From Candidatus Poribacteria bacterium (GTDB taxonomy: Bacteria > Poribacteria > WGA-4E > PCPOR2b), in contig JAJEAL010000016.1 of assembly GCA_022822785.1 (NCBI GenBank), positions 1 through 53,903 on the forward strand: a stretch of 53,903 bases of DNA, in the 5' to 3' direction. Positions 8,198 to 17,472 of the stretch are shown piece by piece (position 1 is the stretch's first letter; each line of letters starts with the position of its first letter). Position numbers and translations under genes: made by a program. The notes under the pieces are model-generated. The model was given only the letters and a program-made list of their open reading frames with translations. It searched no databases and was not told the origin of the DNA.

Positions 8198-9637
8198 ATG
8201 AATTTCCAAAACCGCACCCTTTTTGAAAACGACAACCTCCCCATCCTACGCGCCCTTGATGCTAACACCGTAGACCTAATCTACCTCGATCCGCCATTCA
8301 ACTCGAATCAGGATTATGCTGCACCGATAGGCAGTGAAGCGGCTGGTGCAGCGTTCAAAGATACGTGGACACTCAGCGATGTAAACGAGGCAGAGCACGG
8401 AGAATTGGCGGATAGAGAACCTGCTTTGTATGCAGCAATCCATGCAGCCGAGCTGACCCATGGGAAAAACATGAAGTCCTATCTAATCATGATGGGGCTC
8501 CGGCTGCTTGAGATGCGACGTGTTCTAAAGGAGACAGGGAGCATCTACCTTCACTGTGATTCGACCGCTTCCCATTATCTAAAGTTGTTGATGGATGCAG
8601 TATTTGGACGCGATAATTTTCGGAATGAGGTGATTTGGAAGCGGACATCAACGAAATCGTTAGCGAAACGCTACGCAATGAATACTGACAGGATTCTTTA
8701 CTATGTCAAGTCCGATGGCGCAACTTGGAATCAACAGTATACCCCTTATGACAATGAATACATACGGCAAACTTTTCGAGGTAGAGACAAACATGGTAGA
8801 TGGGGCACAGTTGATTTATCGGGTGGTAAAGCAGGCAGCGAGCGAGCATACATGTCATTGAAAGGCATTGAACCTCCTCCCGGTCGGGCATGGGCGCCAC
8901 CGGCTCGTAACAAATTTCCCGATTCCGTACAGGGGTTGCTGCCAGAAAATTACGAAACACTTGACCAATTGGCAAAATGTGAAGCTCTTGATGATGTAGG
9001 ACTGCTACACTGGCCAAAAGGTAAGAAAGGTAGACCACGGTGGAAGAAGTATCTATCTGCGATGCCAGGTGTTGTGGCAGGTGACTTGGTTCTTGATACA
9101 CCGCCTGTAAAAGGCAAAGAACGCACCGGCTATCCAACACAAAAGCCATTGAAACTGATTGAACGAATTGTCCAAGCCAGCAGCAACCCCGATGATGTCG
9201 TATTAGACCCATTCTGTGGCTGTGCGACAACGTGCATCGCGGCAGAGAAGCTCGGCAGACAGTGGGTAGGGATTGACATCTCACCGAGGGCAGTAGAGTT
9301 GGTTCGGTACAGGCTTGAGAGAGAACTCGGGCTTGATGAGCGTGAAGGGCTTTTAGGGACGGTCATTCATCGCACGGACATCCCGCGCCCCTCCGAAAGA
9401 CTCCCGAACTACCGAACGCATAAACATACCCTCTACGGGCAGCAAGAGGGGTTGTGCAACGGGTGTCGAACCCATTTCCCTTTTCGCAACATGACAGTCG
9501 ATCACATCGTTGCTCAGTCGCAGGGCGGTAGCGACCATCTTGAAAACCTCCAACTGTTGTGCAATTTCTGTAATTCCGTCAAGGGCACAAACTCACAGGC
9601 ATACCTCATAACGAGACTTCAAGAGATGGAGATTTGA
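8198..9637 (+). CDS. DNA methyltransferase fused to HNH endonuclease
   Basis: 479-residue fusion. Residues 1-390 are an N6-adenine/N4-cytosine DNA methyltransferase of beta-type motif order: catalytic DPPF at 31-34 comes before the SAM-binding DPFCGCATT at 337. A long middle region (about 130-320) probably contains the target-recognition part. Residues about 415-475 are an HNH nuclease with paired cysteines C420/C423, the DHI core at 435-437, the downstream asparagines, and a second CNFC cysteine pair. Modification and cleavage could therefore reside in one chain, like a minimal single-protein restriction-modification enzyme, though activity is inferred. The ATG at 8198 has no clear ribosome site. 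Repeat-rich gene-free DNA lies on both sides, fitting an acquired gene. Confidence 0.88.
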   Translation: MNFQNRTLFENDNLPILRALDANTVDLIYLDPPFNSNQDYAAPIGSEAAGAAFKDTWTLSDVNEAEHGELADREPALYAAIHAAELTHGKNMKSYLIMMGLRLLEMRRVLKETGSIYLHCDSTASHYLKLLMDAVFGRDNFRNEVIWKRTSTKSLAKRYAMNTDRILYYVKSDGATWNQQYTPYDNEYIRQTFRGRDKHGRWGTVDLSGGKAGSERAYMSLKGIEPPPGRAWAPPARNKFPDSVQGLLPENYETLDQLAKCEALDDVGLLHWPKGKKGRPRWKKYLSAMPGVVAGDLVLDTPPVKGKERTGYPTQKPLKLIERIVQASSNPDDVVLDPFCGCATTCIAAEKLGRQWVGIDISPRAVELVRYRLERELGLDEREGLLGTVIHRTDIPRPSERLPNYRTHKHTLYGQQEGLCNGCRTHFPFRNMTVDHIVAQSQGGSDHLENLQLLCNFCNSVKGTNSQAYLITRLQEMEI

Positions 9638-10198
9638 AAGGGGAGCAAGCGTATGAAACTTCCGAGGAGGTTCCGAGTACCCTGCTTGCACAAATCGTCC
9701 AGAGACCAGTCCCGGTGTGCGCTTTAAGCCTTTTTTGTTCCTGCCAAATTCATGCATTTACTCTGAAAACTCTGAAACTTTCTAACATTACTCAATGAAG
9801 TTTACCTTTTCCATCACGGTCTCCGCAATCTCTTTCGGAGACGGGGGGTAAATGAACGATTCGTCTATCCCTTTTTCTTATGGACAGTTGATGAACATGG
9901 TGATATAATTCTCATTGTACGAACGATTAACCGGACAGTTTTTTCGCCGGTGAAGGCGACCCACAAATGTCGTAGAAACTTCCCACGGAATTTATCGTTA
10001 AATAGTGGCAGATGCTCATCTTTGTTTGCCCGCGTTCGTATCGCCAATCAGTCAATTATATATTCCTATTTTGCTCCATTTCAACTTGCAAAATGTCAAT
10101 GGGTGTGCTACCATTTCCACGCTATCGCTGCTGCCCTATTTAATCAGCTTCGCAACGGGGAAATGATTGATTCAGACGTTGATTAAAAGGAGAAAACC
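9638..10198. other. Gene-poor stretch with a possible decayed small gene
   Basis: About 560 bases without a convincing gene. On the minus strand, 9865-10047 is open for 60 codons. Just beyond its stop a different frame continues with a protein-like end (PSPKEIAETVMEKVNFIE, about 9795-9850), as expected of a small frameshifted gene; I could not identify the family. The hairpin GTCTCCG/CGGAGAC (9819-9842) overlaps it. The last 110 bases carry the promoter and ribosome site of the CBS-domain gene. Confidence 0.35.
10086..10114 (+). promoter_or_regulatory. Putative promoter for the CBS-korAB operon
   Basis: TTGCAA (10086-10091), a 17-base spacer and TACCAT (10109-10114), 85 bases ahead of the first CBS gene. 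Both boxes match the sigma-70 consensus at four or five positions. Weak to moderate support. Confidence 0.35.
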
Positions 10199-10639
10199 AT
10201 GGACGCGCAAACCTTATCTTTACCAATTAGCATACTTAATCTCAATCAACCTTGCACTGTGGAAATGGGCACACCTATTTCTGAGGTGATCACTTTAATG
10301 CAGAAAGGGCGATTCGGGTGTGTGTTAGTTGTCGATGGACAGGAACGCCTCACTGGCATCGTCACGGAACGTGATTTACTCGTTCACATCGCGGAAGTAC
10401 GGGCAAATCCTGACACCGTCCGGGTAGATGATATCATGACGCCATCGCCAGAATCACTGCGCCCCACTGATTCAATGGCATTTGCCTTGAATCTTATGCA
10501 CTTGGGTCACTTTCGTCATATTCCGCTGCTCGTTGGAGAATCTGATGATGGTGAAGGGGTATATCCCGCTAGTGTTGTCTCAAGTAAGGATATTGCGAAC
10601 TATGTCGCCGCATTTCTAGAGGAAGATACGGAGGGATGA
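10199..10639 (+). CDS. CBS-domain pair protein (first of two)
   Basis: 146-residue stand-alone Bateman module made of two CBS motifs (about 18-75 and 80-140). The pattern GxVLVVDGQERLTGIVTERDLL is classic CBS. Such modules bind adenosine nucleotides or SAM and act as cytoplasmic energy sensors. AAAGGAG lies 6 bases before the ATG. Three bases after its stop begins a second CBS protein, and that gene overlaps korA, so all four appear to be one operon. The likely role is ligand-dependent control of the ferredoxin oxidoreductase; this is inferred from linkage only. Confidence 0.88.
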   Translation: MDAQTLSLPISILNLNQPCTVEMGTPISEVITLMQKGRFGCVLVVDGQERLTGIVTERDLLVHIAEVRANPDTVRVDDIMTPSPESLRPTDSMAFALNLMHLGHFRHIPLLVGESDDGEGVYPASVVSSKDIANYVAAFLEEDTEG

Positions 10640-10642
10640 ACC

Positions 10643-11185
10643 GTGCTGTACCAAGAAATCGTTGAAGAAGAACTGGCTATCATGGACGAGGAGACCCCTG
10701 ATGAGCCATCAAAAACCCTGAGCCCTCATGAGATTCATGTGCCCCTTCAGTCTATAATGAATCCCCCGGTCACTGTTGACAGTGGTGCAAGTACACAAGA
10801 GGCAATCGATCACATGCTCAGCAATCAAGTCGGTGCAGTCCTTATTGTATCTGATGGAGGGCTTAAAGGTATTTTCGGTGAACGGGATGTACTGCTAAAA
10901 ATACTAAACAAACCGGTGGGGGACTTAGCGGAAATTCCTATTGAACACTTTATGAAGGCCGATCCGCAGACCGCCCATGTGGAGGATTCCCTCGATACAG
11001 CAATAATGTACATGGCAAAGGGCGGATACCGACACATGCCCATCGTGGATAAGACAAACCAGCCGGTGGGGATGGTGTCAATTCGGAATATTATCTCTTA
11101 TCTAGTCGAGCATTTTCCACAAGAAGTATTAACCTTGCCACCGAAGCCGACTAATGAAGTGATGAAATCCCGTGAAGGAGCGTGA
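10643..11185 (+). CDS. CBS-domain pair protein (second of two)
   Basis: 180-residue protein with two CBS motifs preceded by an acidic N-terminal extension (VEEELAIMDEETPDEP). CBS1 includes GAVLIVSDGGLKGIFGERDVL, and CBS2 includes YRHMPIVDKTNQPVGMVSIRNI. It starts at GTG 10643 with GAGGG upstream, three bases after the previous stop. The CBS cores of the two neighbours differ, so a heteromeric sensor is possible. Its end is 48 bases from the preferred korA start, or overlaps korA if the alternative GTG at 11182 is used, so coupled translation is likely. Binding ligand unknown. Confidence 0.87.
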   Translation: MLYQEIVEEELAIMDEETPDEPSKTLSPHEIHVPLQSIMNPPVTVDSGASTQEAIDHMLSNQVGAVLIVSDGGLKGIFGERDVLLKILNKPVGDLAEIPIEHFMKADPQTAHVEDSLDTAIMYMAKGGYRHMPIVDKTNQPVGMVSIRNIISYLVEHFPQEVLTLPPKPTNEVMKSREGA

Positions 11186-11232
11186 GCCCGAATCTTGTGG
11201 AGACCGGAATAAAAAGAAAGAAGGATAGATGG

Positions 11233-13071
11233 ATGAAAAAACAGAGACAACCAATAAAGGAGGCAACGATTCTTTTTGCGAGCGATTCTGGCGATGGTTC
11301 GCAGACAATTGGTACGCAAATGACAGAAGCTTCCGCGATTGCGGGAAATGATGTTGCAACATTGCCAGATTATCCTGCGGAGATTCGTGCGCCTGCCGGC
11401 TCGTTGGCTGGAATTTCAGGGTTTCAACTCCGTTTTTCCAGCTCGACAATCCATACGCCCGGTGATATCTGTGATGTGCTTGTTGCCATGAATCCGGCGG
11501 CGTTGAGAGTCAACATTGATAAGCTCAAACCGAACGGTATCCTTATCGTCAATATTGATAATTTTGCCCCACGTAACCTCAGACTCGCTGGGTATAGTAG
11601 TAATCCGCTCGAAGATGGCGCATTGACGCAGTTTCAGGTTATTCCGGTCGAACTAACCCGGCTCACCAGAGAAGCGTTGAAAGATACGGGTCTCACGCAA
11701 CGCGAGATTGATCGATGTAAGAATTTCTACGCGCTTGGGATGGTCTGCTGGATGTATAATCGACCGATGGACTACGCGTTTCAGTGGCTCAAAGAAAAAT
11801 TCGCTACCAAACCACAATACATCGAAGCCAATACGCTCGCCTTAAAGGCGGGTAACATCTATAGCGAAGCCACAGAGCAGTTTGCTACCTCCTATGAAGT
11901 CAAACCTGCCAAGTTCGCACCGGGGAAATATCGCAATATCGAGGGAAATATGGCGACAGCGTTGGGATTGGTTGCAGCTTCTCAAAAATCAGGATTACAG
12001 CTGGTTTACGGAAGTTATCCAATCACACCCGCCAGTACTATCCTCCACGAACTGGCGCGATATAGGAACTTCGGTGTCAAAACAATGCAGATGGAAGACG
12101 AAATCGCAGCGGTCGGTGTTGCGATTGGCGCAGCATTTAGTGGCGCGCTAGGTGTTACTGGAAGCAGTGGTCCCGGTATCGCACTCAAAGCGGAAGCCAT
12201 CAACCTGGCCATGATTGCGGAATTGCCACTGGTTGTCTGCAACATTCAGAGAGCGGGCCCCTCAACGGGAATGCCCACAAAAACGGAGCAGGCAGATCTC
12301 CTTCAGATGTTTTACGGTCGAAATGGTGAGTCACCGCTCCCTATAATTGCAGCCTCGCGTCCATCTGATTGTTTTGAAACTGTCTACGAAGCGTGCCGAA
12401 TTGCTATCAAGTACATGACCCCCGTGATTTTTATGTCGGACCTTTACATTGGCTTTGGGGCCGAACCTTGGCTCATTCCAAAGGTCTCCGATCTGCCGAC
12501 GATAGACGTGGATTTTCCGACCGATACCAACGGATTTGAACCCTATCTGCGGGATAAAACTACATTAGCACGCCCTTGGGCGATACCGGGGACTCCCGGC
12601 CTAGAGCATCGGATTGGTGGTCTGGAGAAAGCAGATATCTCAGGGAATGTTAGCTACGATCCCGACAATCATGAAAATATGGTTCATCTGAGAGCAGAAA
12701 AAGTTGCACGTGTTGCAAACGACATCCCGCCCACCGAAATCTTCGGTGAATCAAATGGTGAACTTCTTGTGTTAAGCTGGGGTGGCACCTACGGTGCAGT
12801 GAGGACGGCCGTTGAAAATAAACAGACAGAAGGTGGATCGGTTTCGCATGTACATCTACGCTATCTCAACCCCCTTCCAAAAGATCTTGGCGAGGTAATG
12901 AACCATTTCAATAGGGTGCTCATCCCTGAGTTGAATATCGGGCAGCTACGTCTGCTGATTCGTTCAGAATATCTAGTAGATGCTGTCGGGCTCAATAAAA
13001 TCCAAGGGCAACCCTTCCATATATTTGAAGTTGAATCTAGAATTGATGAATTACTAAGAGGTGATGTATGA
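11233..13071 (+). CDS. korA: 2-oxoacid:ferredoxin oxidoreductase, fused gamma-alpha subunit
   Basis: About 612 residues. This is the alpha subunit of a 2-oxoacid:acceptor (ferredoxin) oxidoreductase carrying the gamma domain at its N-terminus, as in KorA of two-subunit enzymes. Residues 1-200 form the gamma domain (GDGSQTIGTQM near the start). GSYPITPAST at about 260 opens the ThDP-binding PYR domain, followed by MEDEIAAVGVAIGAAFSGA. With KorB it would oxidise 2-oxoglutarate or another 2-oxoacid to the acyl-CoA, reducing ferredoxin. I prefer ATG 11233 (AAGGAT upstream); GTG 11182 is an in-frame alternative overlapping the CBS gene. korB begins in an ATGA overlap. Substrate is not fixed by sequence. 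Confidence 0.92.
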   Translation: MKKQRQPIKEATILFASDSGDGSQTIGTQMTEASAIAGNDVATLPDYPAEIRAPAGSLAGISGFQLRFSSSTIHTPGDICDVLVAMNPAALRVNIDKLKPNGILIVNIDNFAPRNLRLAGYSSNPLEDGALTQFQVIPVELTRLTREALKDTGLTQREIDRCKNFYALGMVCWMYNRPMDYAFQWLKEKFATKPQYIEANTLALKAGNIYSEATEQFATSYEVKPAKFAPGKYRNIEGNMATALGLVAASQKSGLQLVYGSYPITPASTILHELARYRNFGVKTMQMEDEIAAVGVAIGAAFSGALGVTGSSGPGIALKAEAINLAMIAELPLVVCNIQRAGPSTGMPTKTEQADLLQMFYGRNGESPLPIIAASRPSDCFETVYEACRIAIKYMTPVIFMSDLYIGFGAEPWLIPKVSDLPTIDVDFPTDTNGFEPYLRDKTTLARPWAIPGTPGLEHRIGGLEKADISGNVSYDPDNHENMVHLRAEKVARVANDIPPTEIFGESNGELLVLSWGGTYGAVRTAVENKQTEGGSVSHVHLRYLNPLPKDLGEVMNHFNRVLIPELNIGQLRLLIRSEYLVDAVGLNKIQGQPFHIFEVESRIDELLRGDV

Positions 13072-14114
13072 GAACTAAAACCTCCATTCCAATACCGGGT
13101 GCCGTTCCGACGTTGACTAGGAAAGATTTTACCTCAGATCAGGATGTCCGTTGGTGCCCTGGGTGTGGGGATTACTCCATTCTTGCTCAAACCCAACGGA
13201 TTTTGCCGGATCTAGGCATCCCCAAGGAAGATTTTGTCTTTATTTCTGGGATTGGTTGCTCAAGCCGTTTTCCATATTATATGAATACTTACGGCTTTCA
13301 CACCATTCACGGACGGGCACCGACCATTGCTGCCGGCGTAAAAACTGCGAACCCGGATCTCTCCGTCTGGGTGATTACTGGTGATGGCGACGCATTGTCA
13401 ATCGGCGGGAACCACTTCATTCACTTGATGCGCCGTAATCTTGACATCAATGTACTGCTCTTCAACAACCGTATCTATGGATTGACGAAAGGGCAATATT
13501 CTCCAACATCTGAGCAGGGCAAGAAAACCTACTCAACACCGATGGGGTCAATCGATAATCCCTTTAATCCGATTAGTCTTGCACTCGCTTCCGGGGCGAC
13601 TTTTGTTGCCCGTTCGCTTGATAGAGATCCCGAGCATCTGCGAAATATCATCAAAGCCGCATTTGAACACCAAGGTACGTCGTTTGTCGAAATTTACCAA
13701 AACTGTAACGTATACAATGATGGCGCATTCTTCATGTATACTGAGAAGGCAACAAAGGCCGAGAATACGGTGTTTTTGGAACATGGTGAACCGCTAGTCT
13801 TTGGGAAAGATAACGACAAGGGAATTTGCTTAAACGGATTTAAGCCGGAGGTCGTGTCTTTAACGGGTGGGACTTACAGTAACGAAAATCTCATTACCCA
13901 CGATCAGTTTGCCGAGGATCGGACGTTGGCGTACTTCCTCAGCCGTATGACTGAAGTGCCAGGGCTGCCCCACCCGATTGGTATCTTTCGTAGCGTTGAA
14001 CATCCCTGTTACGAAGGTATGATGACAGAGCAGATTAATACGGCGAAGGAACAGATGGGAGAAGGCGACCTCGAAGCCTTACTCAATGCGGGTGATACGT
14101 GGGTTGTTGAGTAA
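13068..14114 (+). CDS. korB: 2-oxoacid:ferredoxin oxidoreductase, beta subunit
   Basis: 348-residue ThDP- and FeS-binding beta subunit. WCPGCGDY (Cys30, Cys33) and GIGCSSR (about residue 63) supply cysteines for a [4Fe-4S] cluster. GDGDALSIGGNH from residue 105, followed by NINVLLFNN-like sequence (here DINVLLFNNRIYG), is the ThDP/Mg motif. GLTKGQYSPTSEQG is typical of KorB/PorB. It overlaps the end of korA by four bases, so the subunits are translationally coupled. No separate delta ferredoxin subunit is nearby, matching the two-subunit Kor type. It ends the CBS-CBS-korA-korB operon; a 9-bp inverted repeat follows at 14163-14193. Confidence 0.94.
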   Translation: MRTKTSIPIPGAVPTLTRKDFTSDQDVRWCPGCGDYSILAQTQRILPDLGIPKEDFVFISGIGCSSRFPYYMNTYGFHTIHGRAPTIAAGVKTANPDLSVWVITGDGDALSIGGNHFIHLMRRNLDINVLLFNNRIYGLTKGQYSPTSEQGKKTYSTPMGSIDNPFNPISLALASGATFVARSLDRDPEHLRNIIKAAFEHQGTSFVEIYQNCNVYNDGAFFMYTEKATKAENTVFLEHGEPLVFGKDNDKGICLNGFKPEVVSLTGGTYSNENLITHDQFAEDRTLAYFLSRMTEVPGLPHPIGIFRSVEHPCYEGMMTEQINTAKEQMGEGDLEALLNAGDTWVVE

Positions 14115-14162
14115 GCTATAGTAAAATCCGCGCTGTTCCGAGACTCCGCTGCAAATTTGATA

Positions 14163-14193
14163 GGAGGGAAGATTGGAAATCCAGCTTCCCTCC
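14163..14193 (+). terminator. Possible terminator after korB
   Basis: Inverted repeat GGAGGGAAG / CTTCCCTCC (9 bp, with a smaller TGGA/TCCA hairpin in the loop), 48 bases after the korB stop. It is followed by C/T-rich DNA rather than a clean T-run, so efficiency is doubtful. Confidence 0.4.
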
Positions 14194-14247
14194 ACTGCAC
14201 CTTCCTAACTCTCTTTCCTCTCGATTCCACTGTCCTTTCTAATCTTG

Positions 14248-15366
14248 ATGCACATCAAGTCAACCCACATCCTTTTTCCAGTACTCATCACGCTCTTCGC
14301 TCTTTTCATCAACGCAGCAATTATGCTCGCCTGCGGCTACCAACCGGTAAAGGCGTTTGTCGCTATGTATCAAGGCGCGTTGGGCGGAACGCGGGAGATT
14401 ACAGAGACATTTGTAAAAACCTGTCCACTGCTATTGACAGGGTTGGCTGTCGCGTTCGCCTTTCGCTGCGGCGTTTGGAACATCGGCGCCGAAGGGCAAT
14501 ACCTCATCGGTACGCTAGTTACGGCTTGGATAGGTACATCAGCTATCAATCTATCGCCGTTTCTCTTTATTCCGCTGGTTTTTGGGCTTGGCGGGATTGC
14601 CGGGGGGCTCTGGGGGATAATCGCTGGCTTGCTCAAAGCCTATCGAGGTGTGCAGGAAGTCATCAGCACAATCATGCTGAATTTCATCGCACTTGAGCTG
14701 GTCCGCTACTCGATAGATGGAGGTCCCCTGCAGGAAGCAACAAAAGCCTATCAGCAGAGCGAACGTATCGCAGCGAACGCTATCCTACCCCGTTTAATTC
14801 CAAGAGAGTGGATTCCACACAACCGATTTCACTTGGGTATAATCCTTGCCCTTATACTTGCTGCTATCCTATATTGGATCCTATTTCGCACAATCCTTGG
14901 CTACCAAATACGTGCAGTTGGACAGAACCAAGTTGCTGCGCGCGTGGCAGGCATCAACGTTTCTCGAAATATCGTCATCGCTATGTTAATCAGTGGCGGA
15001 CTAGCAGGGCTGGCAGGTACAATCGAATTAATGGGGTTAAGTCCTCACCGGCTGTATCAAAACGCGCCCGGATACGGCTATACCGCAATCGCCGTTGCGC
15101 TGCTCGGACGCCTCCATCCGATTGGTGTAATCTTCTCGGCGCTGCTCTTTGGTATGCTCCAAGCAGGATCTGAGGAGATGCAGATAATCGCCCAGGTCCC
15201 CTCAAAATTAACATGGGTGACCCAAGCTACGGTTCTTCTACTTGTCTTAGGTTTTAGCATGTATGAAGCAGCCCAAGCTAGCAAGCAATTAAACCGAGAT
15301 AGTTCATTCTATACAAGAGTTAAATCTATGCTTTCTAACGGCTTAAAAATAGAGAAACACAGATGA
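14248..15366 (+). CDS. ABC transporter permease, BmpC/RbsC-like (nucleoside or sugar type)
   Basis: 372-residue inner-membrane permease of the branched-chain amino acid/ribose/nucleoside class (BPD_transp_2). It has about eight to ten hydrophobic segments, starting with LFPVLITLFALFINAAIML. The stretches FRCGVWNIGAEGQYLIG and RAVGQNQVAARVAGI are hallmarks of the guanosine/simple-sugar permeases. These work with an ATPase, a second permease and a BMP-type lipoprotein, but none of these lies within the neighbouring 10 kb, so this copy stands alone. The ATG at 14248 is preceded by an in-frame TTG; no strong ribosome site is seen. The next gene, an S9 peptidase, has its own ribosome site. Confidence 0.88.
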   Translation: MHIKSTHILFPVLITLFALFINAAIMLACGYQPVKAFVAMYQGALGGTREITETFVKTCPLLLTGLAVAFAFRCGVWNIGAEGQYLIGTLVTAWIGTSAINLSPFLFIPLVFGLGGIAGGLWGIIAGLLKAYRGVQEVISTIMLNFIALELVRYSIDGGPLQEATKAYQQSERIAANAILPRLIPREWIPHNRFHLGIILALILAAILYWILFRTILGYQIRAVGQNQVAARVAGINVSRNIVIAMLISGGLAGLAGTIELMGLSPHRLYQNAPGYGYTAIAVALLGRLHPIGVIFSALLFGMLQAGSEEMQIIAQVPSKLTWVTQATVLLLVLGFSMYEAAQASKQLNRDSSFYTRVKSMLSNGLKIEKHR

Positions 15367-15449
15367 ATTCTCTCTTTTTGTCTTAATCTATAGCTTGTAT
15401 GTCACTAATCTATCATTCAAATTAGGTGCTGTAACGCAAGGAGAAGCTG

Positions 15450-17384
15450 ATGACACAACTGAAAGAGGCACCCCACGGCTCATGGGAATCTCCAATCAGT
15501 GCAGAGCTGATTTCGACGGAAGGACGTCGAATCATAGAAGCTGTCGTCGATGGGGAAGATATCTATTGGACCGAGATGCGACCTGCGGAGAACGGGCGCT
15601 ATGTCATCGTTCGACGCTCACCGGATGGACAAACGACCGATGTGACCCCATCTCCATTCAATGCACGGACACGAGTCCATGAATACGGTGGAGCGGCATT
15701 CGTTGTCAGTAACGGTGCAATCTACTTCTCAAATTTTGACGATCAGCGTCTCTACCGTCACTCTCATGGGACGAATCCGCAACCGATTACTGCGGACGCG
15801 GAACTACGGTATGCAGATGCAATTATTGATGACAAACGGAAATGCCTCATCTGTGTGCGGGAAGACCATACCAATCCCAATAGGGAGGCTGTCAATACAC
15901 TGGTAGGTGTCGGATTGGATGGAAGGGATAGCGACCAGATTCTTGTCAGCGGAAACGATTTCTATTCGTCTCCTCGCTTGAATCCTGACGGCACACACTT
16001 AGCGTGGATGGCGTGGAACCATCCAAATATGCCTTGGGACGGCGCTGAACTTTGGGTCGGTGAAATCAGTCCCGACGGATCATTGAGCCACACTGAGTGC
16101 GTGGCAGGCGGAGTTGAGGAATCGATTTTTCAGCCGGAATGGTCACCCGATGGTATGCTATACTTTGTCTCAGATCGAACGAACTGGTGGAATCTCTATC
16201 GCTATCGAGAGGGAACAGTTGAGCCGCTATGCGATATGGAAGCGGAGTTTGGCAGGCCTCAGTGGATATTTGGTATGTCTACCTATCAATTCGTTGCTCC
16301 TAATCAGATTATCTGTGTCTACACGCAAGACGGTGCTTGGCATCTAGCAAGTCTGGACACTGTAACACGCAAGCTTGACCGGATTGAGATTCCTTATACA
16401 TCAATTGCCAACCTGCAAGCGGTGCCCGGAGGCATCCTTTTCAACGGCAGCTCATCAACAGAGTCAGCGTCGATCGTCCGCCTCGATCTTAGCACGAGAC
16501 AATGTGAGGTAGTGTGTCAATCGAGCGATATAGAGATTGATGCCGGATATTTGTCCACTCCACAAGCGATTGAGTTTCCAACTGAAGGGGGTTTAAGCGC
16601 TCATGCCTTTTTCTATGCTCCACAAAACCGTGACTACGCCGCACCCACCGACGATTTACCACCGCTTCTCGTTATTAGCCACGGTGGTCCTACTTCAGCA
16701 ACTTCCACTGCCCTTGACCTCGAAATCCAATACTGGACCAGCCGGGGCATCGCTGTCCTTGATGTGAATTACGGCGGCAGCAGCGGTTACGGGCGCGCTT
16801 ATCGACAGCGGCTTAACGACAAATGGGGCATCGTTGACGTTGACGATTGTGTGAACGGGGCCCGGTTCCTCGCTGAAAACGGATATGTGGATGGAGACCG
16901 GTTAGCGATTCGGGGTGGGAGCGCAGGCGGGTACACAACCCTCTCCGCCCTGACCTTCCGTGACGTTTTCAAAGCGGGCGCCAGCTATTACGGCATCAGC
17001 GACCTTGAGGCAATGACGAGGGACACGCACAAGTTTGAATCCCGCTATCTTGACAGCTTGATTGGACCCTATCCTCAGGAACGGAATCGCTACCGGGAGA
17101 GATCGCCGATCCACTTTACCGATCAGCTGTCATGTCCGTTGATTCTCTTTCAAGGACTTGAAGATAAGGTGGTTCCGCCGAACCAAGCGGAGATGATGGT
17201 TGATGCCTTGCGTGAAAAGGGATTGCCTGTCGCTTATGTCCCGTTTGAAGGTGAACAACACGGATTCCGACGGAGCGAAAATATCCGTCGTTCCCTCGAA
17301 GCGGAACTCTATTTTTACGCACGCGTCTTCGGTTTTGTGCCCGCGGATGTTATAGATCCCGTACCGATTGAGAACCTTTCGTAG
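15450..17384 (+). CDS. S9 family prolyl oligopeptidase-like peptidase
   Basis: 644-residue serine peptidase of the S9 (acylaminoacyl-peptidase/DPP) group. The N-terminal about 370 residues form a beta-propeller with repeated blade patterns (SPRLNPDGTHLAWMAW, FQPEWSPDGMLYFVSD). The C-terminal alpha/beta hydrolase domain holds the triad: Ser491 in GGSAGG, Asp572 in LEDKVVPP and His604 in GEQHGF. No signal peptide, so it is probably cytoplasmic and degrades short peptides. AAGGAG lies 7 bases before the ATG. It is probably monocistronic; the structured leader of thrC follows its stop. Confidence 0.93.
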   Translation: MTQLKEAPHGSWESPISAELISTEGRRIIEAVVDGEDIYWTEMRPAENGRYVIVRRSPDGQTTDVTPSPFNARTRVHEYGGAAFVVSNGAIYFSNFDDQRLYRHSHGTNPQPITADAELRYADAIIDDKRKCLICVREDHTNPNREAVNTLVGVGLDGRDSDQILVSGNDFYSSPRLNPDGTHLAWMAWNHPNMPWDGAELWVGEISPDGSLSHTECVAGGVEESIFQPEWSPDGMLYFVSDRTNWWNLYRYREGTVEPLCDMEAEFGRPQWIFGMSTYQFVAPNQIICVYTQDGAWHLASLDTVTRKLDRIEIPYTSIANLQAVPGGILFNGSSSTESASIVRLDLSTRQCEVVCQSSDIEIDAGYLSTPQAIEFPTEGGLSAHAFFYAPQNRDYAAPTDDLPPLLVISHGGPTSATSTALDLEIQYWTSRGIAVLDVNYGGSSGYGRAYRQRLNDKWGIVDVDDCVNGARFLAENGYVDGDRLAIRGGSAGGYTTLSALTFRDVFKAGASYYGISDLEAMTRDTHKFESRYLDSLIGPYPQERNRYRERSPIHFTDQLSCPLILFQGLEDKVVPPNQAEMMVDALREKGLPVAYVPFEGEQHGFRRSENIRRSLEAELYFYARVFGFVPADVIDPVPIENLS

Positions 17385-17472
17385 GAAGATCAATCGCTAA
17401 GCCTTAGTGATCTTCAATTTTCCCTTGCGTTTGTATGAGTGTGTATGCTAAAATTAAGCGGCTTTTTAATCA

